Below are positions 16,344-26,366 of a DNA stretch of 64,000 bases, piece by piece. Within the stretch, counting starts at the first letter, position 1. The number at the start of each line of letters is the position of its first letter. Source of the DNA: Sphaerotilus montanus. GTDB taxonomy: Bacteria; Pseudomonadota; Gammaproteobacteria; Burkholderiales; Burkholderiaceae_C. The position numbers and the translations under genes are program-made. The notes beneath the pieces are model-generated. The model was not told where the DNA came from. It worked only from the letters and a program-made list of their open reading frames with translations, and made no database searches. The stretch spans positions 558,001-622,000 of the forward strand of contig NZ_JACCFH010000001.1 in assembly GCF_013410775.1 (NCBI RefSeq). The letters run 5' to 3'.

Positions 16344-17419
16344 AGCTTCACCGGTGCACCGCTGCGCGCACTCTCGTAGATCGCGTCGAGCAGCTCCATC
16401 ACCGTCAGGCCCTCCTCACCCGGCGCGGGATGCGGCCAGTCGTTCAGGATCGCCTCGGCGTAGTCGTGCATCGCCGAGGGCGCACTGGCCTTCGTGGCGG
16501 TGACGGCATGCGCCGGCTGGGGGTGCAGGTGCAGATCGAAGGGTGCCCCGTTCAGCTCGGTGAAGATGTGCGCGTCGAAGGTGTAGCCCTCGTGCAGGTT
16601 GCGCTGCAGCAGCCCCGCCCGGGTGCCGAGCAGGCGCGTCTCCATCAGTTCGGCCTCGGCGATGTTGGCCGCCCACGAGGCTTCGAGCGCCAGCGTCGCG
16701 CCGTTCTCGAAGCGGATGAAGGCCGCGGCCAGATCCTCGACATCGAAGGTCTTGCCCGCCTTCTCGGCCAGCGCGCGGGCGATCGGGTCATAGGTCGCGC
16801 CCATCACCCAGGTCGGCTTCGGGTAGCCCATCAGCCACAGCGCCAGGTCCAGCCGGTGCACGCCCAGATCGATCAGCGGCCCGCCACCGGCCAGCGCCTT
16901 GGTGCCGAACCAGCCGCCGAAGCCCGGCATGCCGCGCCGCCGGTGCCAGACGCTGCGGCCGAAGTAGAACTCGCCGAACACGCCGCCATCCACCTGCGCC
17001 TTCAGGGCCCGCGACTGCGCCGTGAAGCGGAACGAGAAGTTGATCATCAGCCGCCGCCCTGCCTGCTCGGCGGCGGCCAGCATCTCGCGGCCTTCGTCGG
17101 CGTTCATCGCCATCGGCTTCTCGCACAGGACGTGGCAGCCGGCGGCCAGTGCCGCCAGCGTCAGGTCCTTGTGGAACTTGTTCGGCGTGCAGACGCTCAC
17201 CACGTCCAGCGCTTCGGCTGCCAGCATCGCCTCGGCCGAGGCGTGGCGGCCGGGAATGCCGTACTGCTCGCCCACCGCCGCCAGCCGCTGCGCATCCGGG
17301 TCCGCAATGGCGACGACCTCGACCTGCGGGTGCTGCTGCCAGCCCTCGATGTGCGCCCGGCCCATGCCCAGGCCGATCACCCCCACGCGCAGACGGCGCA
17401 CGCTCGTTGCCCCGCTCAT
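16340..17419 (-). CDS. Gfo/Idh/MocA-family NAD(P)-dependent oxidoreductase
   Basis: A 359-residue dehydrogenase. The N-terminal Rossmann fold starts [16 protein letters not shown], and [21 protein letters not shown] and [15 protein letters not shown] follow, the latter being the EKP motif of the family. The C-terminal substrate domain contains [21 protein letters not shown], with the catalytic-site D and H. The ATG at 17419 overlaps the upstream stop (ATGA). Pairing with a ThuA-like protein recalls ThuA/ThuB disaccharide oxidation in rhizobia and suggests oxidation of a sugar or polyol; this is inference. Confidence 0.9.
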   Translation of the reverse strand: MSGATSVRRLRVGVIGLGMGRAHIEGWQQHPQVEVVAIADPDAQRLAAVGEQYGIPGRHASAEAMLAAEALDVVSVCTPNKFHKDLTLAALAAGCHVLCEKPMAMNADEGREMLAAAEQAGRRLMINFSFRFTAQSRALKAQVDGGVFGEFYFGRSVWHRRRGMPGFGGWFGTKALAGGGPLIDLGVHRLDLALWLMGYPKPTWVMGATYDPIARALAEKAGKTFDVEDLAAAFIRFENGATLALEASWAANIAEAELMETRLLGTRAGLLQRNLHEGYTFDAHIFTELNGAPFDLHLHPQPAHAVTATKASAPSAMHDYAEAILNDWPHPAPGEEGLTVMELLDAIYESARSGAPVKL

Positions 17420-18231
17420 GCGATGTCTCCACGGCTTTGCTGCACGCCGACCTTGCCGAAGTTCAGCGCCTTCGGGCTGAGCGTCTCCAGCGGCGGGCTC
17501 ATCGGGCAGACGTCGACGATGTGGACCCGAGGCGCCGCCCATTGCACGGCGTTGGTCATCACGCGCTGCACATTGGCATCAAAGTAGGTCGGGTACGCCT
17601 CATGGCCGGGGCGGAAATAGAACACCCGCCCATGCCCGCGTTCCCAGCAGCAGCCCGAGCGGAAGACCTCGCCGCCCTCGAACCACGACAGGAAGACGAG
17701 GCTGTCCGGCTTCGGGATGTCGAAGCGCTCGCCGTACATCTCCTCATACGGCAGCTCGAAGTACTCGCCCAGCCCGGCCGCGATCGGGTGCGACGGCTCG
17801 ACCACCCACAGCCGCTCCTTCTCGTCCGCCTCGCGCCATTTCAGCGAGCAGTTGGTGCCCATCAGGCGGCGGAAGATCTTCGAGAAATGCCCCGAGTGCA
17901 GCACGATCAGCCCCATGCCTTCGAGCACGCGGCGCTGCACGCGCTCGACGATGGCATCACTCACCTGGTCGTGCGCCCGGTGGCCCCACCAGACCAGCAC
18001 GTCGCAGCCGGCCAGGCGCTCTTCGCTCAGGCCGTGCTCGGGCTGGTCGAGGGTGGCGGTCGAGATGTCGAGCGGCAGCGCGCCGGGGTTGAGCGCCGGG
18101 GTGTCGCGCAGGCCCTGGGCGATGACGGCGTGCAGGCCGTCGGGGTAGATCGCCTGGACGGCAGGGTTTTGGCGTTCGTGCTGGAATTCGTTCCAGACAA
18201 TGACAGAAATCTTGGTCTTCACGGGGAACAT
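17416..18231 (-). CDS. ThuA-like (glutamine-amidotransferase-fold) protein
   Basis: About 271 residues from the ATG at 18231 ([20 protein letters not shown]); a GTG three codons later is a possible alternative. Family marks are [49 protein letters not shown] and [18 protein letters not shown], all typical of ThuA. These proteins have a class I glutamine-amidotransferase-like fold without proven amidotransferase activity and are linked to trehalose and other disaccharide use. First gene of a coupled operon with an oxidoreductase and an MFS transporter, divergent from an AraC-family regulator 99 bp away that probably controls it. Confidence 0.87.
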   Translation of the reverse strand: MFPVKTKISVIVWNEFQHERQNPAVQAIYPDGLHAVIAQGLRDTPALNPGALPLDISTATLDQPEHGLSEERLAGCDVLVWWGHRAHDQVSDAIVERVQRRVLEGMGLIVLHSGHFSKIFRRLMGTNCSLKWREADEKERLWVVEPSHPIAAGLGEYFELPYEEMYGERFDIPKPDSLVFLSWFEGGEVFRSGCCWERGHGRVFYFRPGHEAYPTYFDANVQRVMTNAVQWAAPRVHIVDVCPMSPPLETLSPKALNFGKVGVQQSRGDIA

Positions 18232-18330
18232 CCGAATCAGGGTGAACGGGAGGAGAACGGGAGGACAGGCCGCCAGAATAGGGGCAGACACCGCCTGCAC
18301 CCAAGCAACTCCGCTAGCAGTATTCCGACA

Positions 18331-19311
18331 ATGATGCGAAAAAACCTGGGCGACTCCGGCCCCATCCGCTGCGCCGATGTCTTCGACTTTCCACCGCGCA
18401 TTCCGGGCGCGCCGCCGCCTGCGGAGATGCTCGATGGCCTGCGCGCCGCGCTCGCGGCGGCCAACGCCGGCACGCTGGTGGTCCACCGCCCGCAGCGCCT
18501 GAGCGAGCCGCTGCCGCGCGGCGAGGGCCACTTCCACCTCGCGCCCGAGCTGTTCCTGCAGCTCGCAGGCTGGACCGAATTCCGCTTTCCGCAGGGCCAC
18601 TGCCGCGTGACGCCGGGCCAGGCGCTGCTGGTGCCGCCGCAGCTGCGCCACGACGAGCGGGTCGGCCCCGGCGAGGCCGGCGAGCCTTTCTGCAACCTCG
18701 TGCTCTACGCCGAGGCGCCGTCGCTGACCTGCCACCTCGCGCACGAACCCAGCCCCGGGCGCCCCGGCATCCGCCACCTCGAAGCCTGCGAACACGCGCA
18801 GGTCGGGCGCATCCACGACTGGCTGTTCGACGCCAGCCGCAGCCCCGAGGCGCCGCCCGACGCCAGCACACCGGCCTGGGGCGAGGTGCAGGCGCGGGCG
18901 CTGGTTGCCGCGGCGCTGGCCGGCGTGCTGCACCTGCTGCAGACCGACAGCCAGCCCGGCCGCGAGCCGACGCTGGTCGCCCGCCTGCGCGTGCTGATCC
19001 AGAACCAGCTCGGCGACCACACGCTCAGCGTGCGCCGGCTCGCCGAGCAGTCCGGCTGCACGGCGGACTACCTCTCGCACCTCTTCCGCGAGGTCACCGG
19101 CGAGACGCTGATCGGCTGCATCAACCGGCTGCGCATGGAGCGCGCCGCCCGGCTGCTGCGCGAGACCACGCTCGCCGGCAAGGAAGTCGCCTGGGCCTGC
19201 GGCTTCGCGGCACCGAGCTACTTCATCCGCACCTTCCGCGCCCACCACGGCGTGACGCCCAGGGCCTGGCGCGCCGGCACCACGGAAGGCGCCGTACCAT
19301 CGGCGCCATGA
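18331..19311 (+). CDS. AraC-family transcriptional regulator
   Basis: A 326-residue regulator ([14 protein letters not shown]; the second ATG at 18334 is equally possible). The N-terminal cupin-like sensing part has [20 protein letters not shown]. The C-terminal AraC double helix-turn-helix holds [21 protein letters not shown] with [20 protein letters not shown], and [22 protein letters not shown]. It is divergent from the ThuA-like operon, which it most likely regulates in response to a sugar. Its stop overlaps the ATG of the next gene (ATGA), an unusual link to a membrane protein. Confidence 0.88.
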   Translation: MMRKNLGDSGPIRCADVFDFPPRIPGAPPPAEMLDGLRAALAAANAGTLVVHRPQRLSEPLPRGEGHFHLAPELFLQLAGWTEFRFPQGHCRVTPGQALLVPPQLRHDERVGPGEAGEPFCNLVLYAEAPSLTCHLAHEPSPGRPGIRHLEACEHAQVGRIHDWLFDASRSPEAPPDASTPAWGEVQARALVAAALAGVLHLLQTDSQPGREPTLVARLRVLIQNQLGDHTLSVRRLAEQSGCTADYLSHLFREVTGETLIGCINRLRMERAARLLRETTLAGKEVAWACGFAAPSYFIRTFRAHHGVTPRAWRAGTTEGAVPSAP

Positions 19312-20555
19312 CCCCACTGTCGGACGTCTCCTGGACCCACCTCGCGGTGGCCCTCGGCATCGGGCTGCTGATCGGGCTGGAGCGCGAGCGCCGCAAGGGC
19401 ACCGGCGCCAGCCGCAGCCCCGCCGGCATCCGCACCTACGCGCTGGTCTCGCTGCTCGGCGCGCTCGCGGCGGGGCTCGGGCCGTGGCTGCTGGCGGCGA
19501 GCGTGGTCGGCGTGGCGCTGCTGGCGGTGGTGAGCTACCTGCGCAACCGCTCGGACGACCCCGGTCTGACCAGCGAGATCGCGCTGCTGGTGACGCTGCT
19601 GCTCGGCGCGTGGGCGATGCAGGCGCCGGCGTGGGCGGCGGCGGTCGCCGCGGTCGTCGCCGCGCTGCTGGCGGCGCGGGACCCGATCCACCAGTTCGTC
19701 CACGGCTGGCTGACCGAGCAGGAGCTGCACGACCTGCTGGTGCTGGCGGTCGCCACGCTGCTGGTGCTGCCACTGATGCCGGACGAACCGATCGACCCCT
19801 GGGGCGCGCTGCAGCCGCGGGCGCTGTGGCTGGTGGTGATCCTGGTGATGTCGATCGCGGCGGCGGGGCATGTCGCGCTGCGCGTGCTGGGCAACCGCTG
19901 GGGGCTGCCGCTGGTCGGGCTGTCGGGCGGCTTCGTCTCCAGCACCGCCACCATCGGCGCGATGGGCACCCGCGCGCGCAACAACCCGGCGCTGGCCCAG
20001 GCCGCCGTCGCGGGCGCGGTGCTGTCCACCGTCGGGACCATGGTGCAGATGGCATTGCTGCTGGCAGTGACCAGCCTGCCCACGCTGCGCGCGATGGCAC
20101 TGCCACTGCTCGGCGCGGGCGGCGTGGCGCTGGCCTTCGGCGGAGTCGCCACCTGGCGCTCGATGCGCAGCAGCGGCGAGGCCGTGACCGACCTCGGCCG
20201 GGCGTTCAGCTTCAAGGCGGCGCTGGGGATGGGCGCCCTGCTGGCCACCGTCTCGCTGGCCTCGGCCGCGCTCAGCCGCGCGTACGGCCAGGCGGGGCTG
20301 GCGGTCGGCGCGGCACTCGCCGGGCTGGCCGATACCCACGCACCGGCGGTGTCCGTGGCCGCGCTGGTGGCCTCGGACGCGATCGGGGCGGCCACGGCGC
20401 CGCTGCCGATCCTGCTGGCGCTGACGACCAACACGCTGTCCAAGTGCGTGGCCGCCGTGTCGGCCGGGGGACGGCCGTTCGCGCAGCAGGTCGTGCCCGG
20501 CCTGCTGCTGATCCTCGCCACGGCCTGGGGCGGCTGGTGGCTGAGTGCCGGCTGA
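19308..20555 (+). CDS. MgtC/SapB and DUF4010 domain membrane protein
   Basis: A 415-residue integral membrane protein. The N-terminal MgtC/SapB-like domain is marked by [20 protein letters not shown] and [20 protein letters not shown]. After a cytoplasmic stretch ([20 protein letters not shown]) the DUF4010 part follows, with [20 protein letters not shown] and [14 protein letters not shown]. The family is conserved but its function is not settled; it is not the short virulence MgtC. Coupled to the upstream araC gene by ATGA, with no obvious functional link. Confidence 0.85.
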   Translation: MTPLSDVSWTHLAVALGIGLLIGLERERRKGTGASRSPAGIRTYALVSLLGALAAGLGPWLLAASVVGVALLAVVSYLRNRSDDPGLTSEIALLVTLLLGAWAMQAPAWAAAVAAVVAALLAARDPIHQFVHGWLTEQELHDLLVLAVATLLVLPLMPDEPIDPWGALQPRALWLVVILVMSIAAAGHVALRVLGNRWGLPLVGLSGGFVSSTATIGAMGTRARNNPALAQAAVAGAVLSTVGTMVQMALLLAVTSLPTLRAMALPLLGAGGVALAFGGVATWRSMRSSGEAVTDLGRAFSFKAALGMGALLATVSLASAALSRAYGQAGLAVGAALAGLADTHAPAVSVAALVASDAIGAATAPLPILLALTTNTLSKCVAAVSAGGRPFAQQVVPGLLLILATAWGGWWLSAG

Positions 20556-20572
20556 GTGCCGACTCCTGACGT

Positions 20573-22114
20573 TCAACCGGTGAACAGCGCCTGGTGCGTG
20601 TCGCGCAGCAGGTTCTTCTGCACCTTGCCCATCGCGTTGCGCGGCAGGTCGCTGACGACAAAGGCGCGCTTGGGCACCTTGAAGTTGGCGATCCTCGACT
20701 TGAGCGCAGCCACCAGCGCCTCCGCGTCCAGCGCCGCACCCGCCTTCGGCACGATCACCGCCACCACCGCCTCGCCGAAGTCCGGGTGCGGCACGCCGAT
20801 CACCGCCGACTCCGCCACGCCGGCCATGTCGTTCAGGTAGCCCTCGATCTCGGCCGGGTAGACGTTGTAGCCGCCGGTGATGATCAAGTCCTTGCTGCGG
20901 CCGACGATGGTCAGGTAGCCGTGGCCATCGGCGCCGAAACGGCCGACATCGCCGGTCTTGAACCAGCCATCCGCGGTGAACTCCTCGGCCGTCTTCTCCG
21001 GCATCCGCCAGTAGCCGCCGAACACGTTCGGGCCGCGCACCTGCACGTTGCCGATCTCGCCCACCGGCAACGCCGTGCCCGCGTCATCGACCACACGCAC
21101 GCCCACGCCGGGCAGCGCCGGACCCACCGTGCCGCCAATCCGGTCGCCGTCCTCGGCGCGGCACGGGTTCGACGTCAGCATGATCGTCTCGCTCATGCCG
21201 TAGCGCTCCAGGATGGTGTGGCCGGTGCGGGTCTGCCAGTCGCGGAAGGTCTCGATCAGCAGCGGCGCCGAGCCCGAGATGAACAGCCGCATGTGCGCGC
21301 AGGCCTCGCGCGTCAGCCCCGCCTCCTGCAGCAGCCGCACGTACAGCGTCGGCACGCCCATGAAGACGCTGGCCCGCGGCAGCCGCTCGACCACCGCCTT
21401 CGGGTCGAACTTCGACAGCCACAGCATCTTCGAGCCGTTCAGCAGCGCGCCGTGGCTGGCGACGAACAGACCGTGGACGTGGAAGATCGGCAGCGCATGG
21501 ATCAGCACGTCGCCGGGCTGCCAGTCCCAGTGGTCCTTGAGCACCCGCGCGTTCGACAGCAGGTTGCCGTGGCTGAGCATCGCGCCCTTGCTGCGGCCGG
21601 TCGTCCCGCTGGTGTAGAGGATCGCAGCGAGGTCGTCGGCGGCTTTGACCGCGGGTTCGTGCTGGTCGCTGAAGTGCGAGGCGCGCTCCAGCAGCGAGCC
21701 GGTGCGGTCGTCGTCGAGCGTGAAGACGTGGGCCACACCCTTCTGGAACGCCAGCTTGCTGATCCACGGGAAGTTCTTGCTGGCGCAGACGACCACCGCC
21801 GGCTCGGCGTTGCCGATGAAGTAGTCGAGTTCAGCGGCCTGGTAGGCGGTGTTCAGCGGCAGGTAGACGAAGCCGGCCCGCAGCGTGGCGAGGTACAGCA
21901 CCAGCGCCTCGACCGACTTCTCGGTGTGCGCGGCGACGCGGCTGCCGGCGGGGATCTCCAGCGACTGCAGCAGGTTGGCGAGCATCGCGGTCGCACGTTC
22001 CAGGTCGCGCCACGAGTAGACGAGGCCGCTGTCGGTCTCGATCGCGGCGGCGTCGAGGTCGCGGGGGAAGGCGCCGCGCAGCGCGGCGAACAGGTTCTGG
22101 TTGGACATGGCCAT
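20573..22114 (-). CDS. matB: Malonyl-CoA synthetase (malonate--CoA ligase)
   Basis: A 513-residue ANL-superfamily enzyme that adenylates malonate and forms malonyl-CoA. AMP-binding motifs are LAAILYTSGTTGRSKGAMLS, ERYGMSETIMLTSNP, GWFKTGDVGRFGADGHGYL and GRSKDLIITGGYNVYPAEIE, with the catalytic lysine in PRNAMGKVQKNLLRD. The GMSET form of the A5 motif and the overall length fit MatB better than long-chain acyl-CoA ligases. It lies 3 nt after an enoyl-CoA hydratase gene; start ATG at 22114 (MAMSNQ) or 22108. No malonyl-CoA decarboxylase is next to it, so its physiological context is not clear. Confidence 0.87.
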   Translation of the reverse strand: MAMSNQNLFAALRGAFPRDLDAAAIETDSGLVYSWRDLERATAMLANLLQSLEIPAGSRVAAHTEKSVEALVLYLATLRAGFVYLPLNTAYQAAELDYFIGNAEPAVVVCASKNFPWISKLAFQKGVAHVFTLDDDRTGSLLERASHFSDQHEPAVKAADDLAAILYTSGTTGRSKGAMLSHGNLLSNARVLKDHWDWQPGDVLIHALPIFHVHGLFVASHGALLNGSKMLWLSKFDPKAVVERLPRASVFMGVPTLYVRLLQEAGLTREACAHMRLFISGSAPLLIETFRDWQTRTGHTILERYGMSETIMLTSNPCRAEDGDRIGGTVGPALPGVGVRVVDDAGTALPVGEIGNVQVRGPNVFGGYWRMPEKTAEEFTADGWFKTGDVGRFGADGHGYLTIVGRSKDLIITGGYNVYPAEIEGYLNDMAGVAESAVIGVPHPDFGEAVVAVIVPKAGAALDAEALVAALKSRIANFKVPKRAFVVSDLPRNAMGKVQKNLLRDTHQALFTG

Positions 22115-22117
22115 GGC

Positions 22118-22921
22118 TCAGTTTCCGGTGAACTGGGGCTTGCGCTTCTCGATGAAGGCGGTGATGCCTTCGCGGTGGTCGGGGCCGGTGGCGTAGGCCG
22201 CGAACTCGGCGCGCTGGGCCTCGCTGAAATGGAACTGCGGCGCGACCAGGCGCAGCGCACGCTTGTTCAGCCGCGCCGCCCGCGGCGCGCCAGCGGCGAT
22301 GCGCTGCGCGGTCGCTTCGGCTTCGGCGGCCACCTCGTCGTCGTAGACGACGCGCTGGACCAGCCCGCGGCGCAGCGCGGTTTCCGCGTCCAGCAGCCGC
22401 GCTTCGAGCAGGATCTCGGCGGCCGTCGCCAGCCCCGCCACCCGCGCCACGCCGGCCAGTTCGTCACACGCCATCGGGAACCCAAGCCGCGCGATCGGCG
22501 CACCGAACCGGCTCGACTGGCCCGCGATGCGCAGGTCGCACTGGCAGGCGATCTCCAGCCCGCCGCCGACGCAGGCCCGCTCGATCTGCGCCACCAGCGG
22601 GATGTCGCAGCGGTACATCGCGTCGAGCGCCGGGGCGACGATGTTCTCGTGGAAGTCGCGCAGCCGCGCCTCGTCGAAGCGGAAGGCCGGGAATTCCTCG
22701 ATGTCGCCACCCGAGACGAAGGTGCCGCCCTCGCCACGCACGACCACGCAGCGCAATGTCGGTTCGCGCTCGGCCAGGCCGTCGAAGATCGCGCGCAGCG
22801 CGCGCCACATGGCGACGTTCACGGCGTTGAGCTTGCCGGGGTTGGAGAGGGTGACCAGCGCCACGTCGGGCAAGGTCGCGTGGCGTTCGTAGCGGACTTC
22901 GGGCAGCAGTTCGGCACTCAT
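22118..22921 (-). CDS. Enoyl-CoA hydratase/isomerase family protein
   Basis: A 267-residue crotonase-fold protein. The oxyanion-hole segments LSNPGKLNAVNVAMW and RCVVVRGEGGTFVSGGDIEEF are present, as is VGGGLEIACQCDLRIAG. The usual second catalytic glutamate region reads FGAPIARLGFPMACDELAG, where standard hydratases have PEIxLGxxPGxGG, so it may act on an unusual acyl-CoA. First gene of a pair with matB, 3 nt apart, so the two likely act on the same or consecutive acyl-CoA compounds. Start ATG at 22921. Confidence 0.83.
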   Translation of the reverse strand: MSAELLPEVRYERHATLPDVALVTLSNPGKLNAVNVAMWRALRAIFDGLAEREPTLRCVVVRGEGGTFVSGGDIEEFPAFRFDEARLRDFHENIVAPALDAMYRCDIPLVAQIERACVGGGLEIACQCDLRIAGQSSRFGAPIARLGFPMACDELAGVARVAGLATAAEILLEARLLDAETALRRGLVQRVVYDDEVAAEAEATAQRIAAGAPRAARLNKRALRLVAPQFHFSEAQRAEFAAYATGPDHREGITAFIEKRKPQFTGN

Positions 22922-22988
22922 GGGACGGCTTCTTCGGAATCGAAAGAAGCCATCTTAGGGAATTTGCATCCCCGCAGGCTGCGGCCGC

Positions 22989-25169
22989 TCAGGGACCGAC
23001 GAAGGTCGCGGTCACGGACTTCGCCCCGTCGATGGCCACACGGCAAGTGCCGGTGCCGGTGCAGGCACCACTCCAGCCAACGAAGCGCTGACCGCGCGCT
23101 GCCAGCGGCGTGAGTTGCAAGAGACTGCCGGCATCGCGCGGGAAGCTGCAGCCACTGAGGCAGGCCACCCCGTAGGGGAGTCTGCTCAGGCGTCCGGCAC
23201 TGCCCGACTGGCGCACGTTCACCGCATACTGCTTCGGCGAGAACTGCGCCCGGACCGTCCGGGCAGCTGCCATGGTGACGGTGCAGGTCAGCCCGGCACC
23301 CGTGCAATGGCCCGACCAGCCAGCGAAGTCCGATTGTGCCGACGGCACAGCTGCCAGCGTCACCACGGTGCCGGCGGTGTAACGCACGCTGCACTTCGAA
23401 CCGCAGTCCAGCCCGGAAGCCGCCCGCACGGCGCCACCGCCCTTGCCGGTGCGCGTCACCCCCAGCGCAAACGTCGGAAGCTCGAAGGAGGCCGTCACGG
23501 TGACGGCGGCACTCGGGCTGAGAACACAGACCAGGCTGGTGCCGCTGCAGGCCCCGCTCCAGCCGGTGAAGACCGAGCCACTGGCAGCTCTGGCGGTCAG
23601 CGTCACCCGGTTGCCACTGGCCACGCTGGAATCGCACACCGTGCCGCACTGGATGCCGGATGGTGATCCCGTGACCGTCCCGCTGCCCCCGCCCTGGCGG
23701 GTCACCTTGACGGAAACCGGCACGGTGACCAGGAAGGTGGCGGACATCGTCGCACCACCAGCCGCACCGATGCCGTTCATCGCCGCACCGGTGGTGGTGC
23801 CGTCGTAGCGGCTGGAGTTGGGTCTGGTGTCCCGGCCGAAGAGCCGGGATGCGGTGTAGAGATCACCCGGATCGGCCATCTGCCCCTGCGCGATCTGGTT
23901 CAGGCCATCGGCCTCGACCAGCGACAGCAGCTTGTGCGCGGTGTAGGAGTTGTTGTAGAGATAGTCGTAGCCCGAGGCGTTCAGCCGGGCATCGACATGC
24001 CACAGCGAGAGGCCGTCGCCGACAAAACCCGCGTCATTGCCCGCCGCACGGCGCCGGTACTGGGCGAGGAAGTACTCGGTGAAGGGGTTGGTGGCGGACG
24101 CCCCAGGCATGAACAGCACGGCATCCGGACTGGTGCCCGACGGGCGCAGGGCCACGGTGGCGCTGCCCCCCGCGACGACCCGGGGGGTCAGCCAGCCCAG
24201 CACGAACTTCGAGAACGCGTTGTGGTCCCCGAGGTTGCTGTGCATCATGTCGTAGCCCCCGGCGCCGCCCTTGGGGCCGACGGTGCCGTCGTAGTCGTAG
24301 TAGTCGGGCAACCCGAGCGCGTGGCCGGTCTCGTGGATGTCGACCTGCGGCTCGTAGAGCGGGTCGGTGTTGTACTTGCCACCCGCCCAGGACCAGACCA
24401 CCTTGCGCACACGCTTGCCGCCATAGGTCTGCGTGCCGCCGTAGCCCGTCTGCTTGGCCCACCAGAACGAGGCCCAGGGGCCAGCCGGGCCGGCCCACTT
24501 GACGAACAGGGTGTCGAAGCTGCCGTCCCCGTCGTTGTCGTACTGGGCCATCGGGTGACCGGTGGCCTGCAAGGCACCGAGCGCCTCGTCGATGACCGCC
24601 GCCGTGCCGGCACGCTCGCCCAGCGCCTGGTAGTAGCTGCGGCTGTAGCGCGCCCGGTACCACGGCGCCACGTGGCCGCGCAGGTCCAGCTGGCCGTAGG
24701 ACGAACGGTGGTAGTAGGCCCGCAGGCTCTCGTAGGGATAGCCGGGCACCGCCGGCCCCCCGACGCCGAACATGCGCTCCTCGATCAGCGCGGCCGTGTT
24801 GGCGGCCACGTGGGGCTGGTCGGGGAAATCGACCAGCAGCACGAGGATCTTCGGCGCACCGGTCGCCGGCAGCCCGCCGCCCCAGGCGGGTGGCGGGGTG
24901 TCGATCGAGATCGTTCCGTTCGCGCGCCCGGTGCGGTAGGCCAGCGTCGCGACCGTGGCCGGATCGAGCAGGTGGTTGCCCAAGCGCCGGGCTTGCTCAG
25001 CCTGGGTGGTGAGCTGCCCGCTGGCGCGCAGTTGCTCCAGTTCGGCATCACCGGGTGGTGCCAGCGCCCGGGCCGGCAGCGCCAGGGCGAAGAACAGGAC
25101 AGTCAGCACAGGCGCGAGCGGGCGCATGAGGCGACGCAGCAGTGCGTGCACGGTCGTTCGGTGGATCAC
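22989..25169 (-). CDS. Secreted M6-family metalloprotease with three cysteine-paired C-terminal repeats
   Basis: A 726-residue exported protein. After the signal peptide (PVLTVLFFALALPARALA) comes an M6 (immune inhibitor A-like) peptidase domain with the zinc motif HETGHALGLPD at residues 279-289 and a calcium-like loop DNDGDGSFD at 211-219. From about residue 480 there are three repeats of about 75 residues, each with a CxxxC pair, a GWSGxC block and a closing C before an xVxAxF strand. They are similar to divergent InlB B-type or bacterial Ig-like repeats and probably bind cell-wall or matrix sugars. It stands next to two PEP-CTERM genes on the same strand. Confidence 0.88.
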   Translation of the reverse strand: MIHRTTVHALLRRLMRPLAPVLTVLFFALALPARALAPPGDAELEQLRASGQLTTQAEQARRLGNHLLDPATVATLAYRTGRANGTISIDTPPPAWGGGLPATGAPKILVLLVDFPDQPHVAANTAALIEERMFGVGGPAVPGYPYESLRAYYHRSSYGQLDLRGHVAPWYRARYSRSYYQALGERAGTAAVIDEALGALQATGHPMAQYDNDGDGSFDTLFVKWAGPAGPWASFWWAKQTGYGGTQTYGGKRVRKVVWSWAGGKYNTDPLYEPQVDIHETGHALGLPDYYDYDGTVGPKGGAGGYDMMHSNLGDHNAFSKFVLGWLTPRVVAGGSATVALRPSGTSPDAVLFMPGASATNPFTEYFLAQYRRRAAGNDAGFVGDGLSLWHVDARLNASGYDYLYNNSYTAHKLLSLVEADGLNQIAQGQMADPGDLYTASRLFGRDTRPNSSRYDGTTTGAAMNGIGAAGGATMSATFLVTVPVSVKVTRQGGGSGTVTGSPSGIQCGTVCDSSVASGNRVTLTARAASGSVFTGWSGACSGTSLVCVLSPSAAVTVTASFELPTFALGVTRTGKGGGAVRAASGLDCGSKCSVRYTAGTVVTLAAVPSAQSDFAGWSGHCTGAGLTCTVTMAAARTVRAQFSPKQYAVNVRQSGSAGRLSRLPYGVACLSGCSFPRDAGSLLQLTPLAARGQRFVGWSGACTGTGTCRVAIDGAKSVTATFVGP

Positions 25170-25355
25170 GGTGGCTCCCTGGGTCCGGCAAGAGGCGGTC
25201 AGGCCCTGAAAAGAGCCTGTCTCCCGCCTGTTTCGGCACTCAAGTTCCGCGACTTGACACGGATGTTCCGATCCCGGCGTTACCAGGGGAGAAAATCAGC
25301 CCCCCCCGCGGGGGCCGCAGCCCCCGCGCCCCCTGACCCGAAACCGTGTGGACAA

Positions 25356-26351
25356 TCAGTCGCGGCGTGCAGACGCTGGACGACGCCCCTTGACCGCCAG
25401 CGCCACCAGACCCGCCAGCATCAGGGCATAGGTCTCTGGCTCCGGCACCGGCGAGAGCACGAACAGCCGCGAGTTCGGGTCCAGGCTGGCGCCGTTCTGC
25501 ACCTGCTCGGCGACCAGGTAGATGACGCCGTTCTGGTCGATGGTCACACCCTCGATGGCGTTGTTCGGCGACACGGTCGAGAAGTCGAAGCTGCTCAGCA
25601 CCTGGCCGGTGCGCGTGACTTCGACCAGCCGCTGCGAGCCCAGGCTGAACACCAGCAGGTTGTCGGCCCCCGCCGTGCCCGCCAGCGACGTCACGCCGGA
25701 CAGCACCTGCACGTCCGACAGCGTCGCCAGGCCCATCAGCGCCGGGTCGAACAGGCTGGCCATCGTCGAGGTGCCGGAAACACCCGCAGCGAAGGTGAGC
25801 GTGCCGGCGAGGATGTCCTGCGGCGCTTCCTGCTTGATCGACACGAAGCTGCCGCCGTTGCGGGCGTCGTAGCTGATGCCTTCCATGCCACTGTTGCCGA
25901 CCACCGCGTTGCTGATGGAGACGCCGCTGTTGGTCAGCACCGCCGTGCCGCCGTTGCCGAAGCTGAAGCGGTAGGCATCGACCAGGCGCTCCTCGCCGAC
26001 GACCAGGACGCCGCCGCCGAGGTAGGTCAGGGCTTCGGTGTCGTGCTTGGTGCTGCCGGTGCCGGCCCAGTCGAAGGACATGCTGCCGAGGGTCTGACCG
26101 GTCAGCGACACCTCGATCACGCCGGTACCTTCATCGCCGACAAAGAAGAGCGTGCCACGGTCGCTGGCGAAGGTGACGGCAGAGGCTTCGAGGCCGGAGA
26201 TGCTGCCGCCCAGACCAGTCTGCACGTCCAGCGCGTAGTTGCCAGTGACGGTGTAGTTGCCGAGGCCGAGGGAGGTGGCGGCGGACGCTGCACTGGCAAA
26301 ACCACCAGCGAGCAGGAGGCCGAGGACCAGGGACTTGAGCTTGAAGCGCAT
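25356..26351 (-). CDS. SdiA-regulated-like PEP-CTERM protein
   Basis: A 331-residue exported protein with signal peptide LVLGLLLAGGFASAASA. The body has the beta-propeller-like pattern of the SdiA-regulated (YjiK) domain: GSISGLEASAVTFASDRGTL, FVGDEGTGVIEVSLTGQTLG, DTEALTYLGGGVLVVGEERL, SNAVVGNSGMEGISYD and AIEGVTIDQNGVIYLVAE. It ends VPEPETYALMLAGLVALAV followed by a basic tail, so it is an exosortase substrate. It lies 15 nt downstream of another PEP-CTERM gene on the same strand, so the two are likely co-transcribed. Confidence 0.87.
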   Translation of the reverse strand: MRFKLKSLVLGLLLAGGFASAASAATSLGLGNYTVTGNYALDVQTGLGGSISGLEASAVTFASDRGTLFFVGDEGTGVIEVSLTGQTLGSMSFDWAGTGSTKHDTEALTYLGGGVLVVGEERLVDAYRFSFGNGGTAVLTNSGVSISNAVVGNSGMEGISYDARNGGSFVSIKQEAPQDILAGTLTFAAGVSGTSTMASLFDPALMGLATLSDVQVLSGVTSLAGTAGADNLLVFSLGSQRLVEVTRTGQVLSSFDFSTVSPNNAIEGVTIDQNGVIYLVAEQVQNGASLDPNSRLFVLSPVPEPETYALMLAGLVALAVKGRRPASARRD

Positions 26352-26366
26352 GACGAGGCTCCCGCT

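Noticed and set aside
17416-20106. 896-codon minus-strand frame
   Set aside because: Only the first part (up to 18231) is a ThuA-like protein; the rest is GC-rich antisense of the araC and mgtC genes.
20594-23113. 839-codon plus-strand frame
   Set aside because: Antisense of matB and the enoyl-CoA hydratase gene; composition is His, Arg, Ala and Val rich without motifs.
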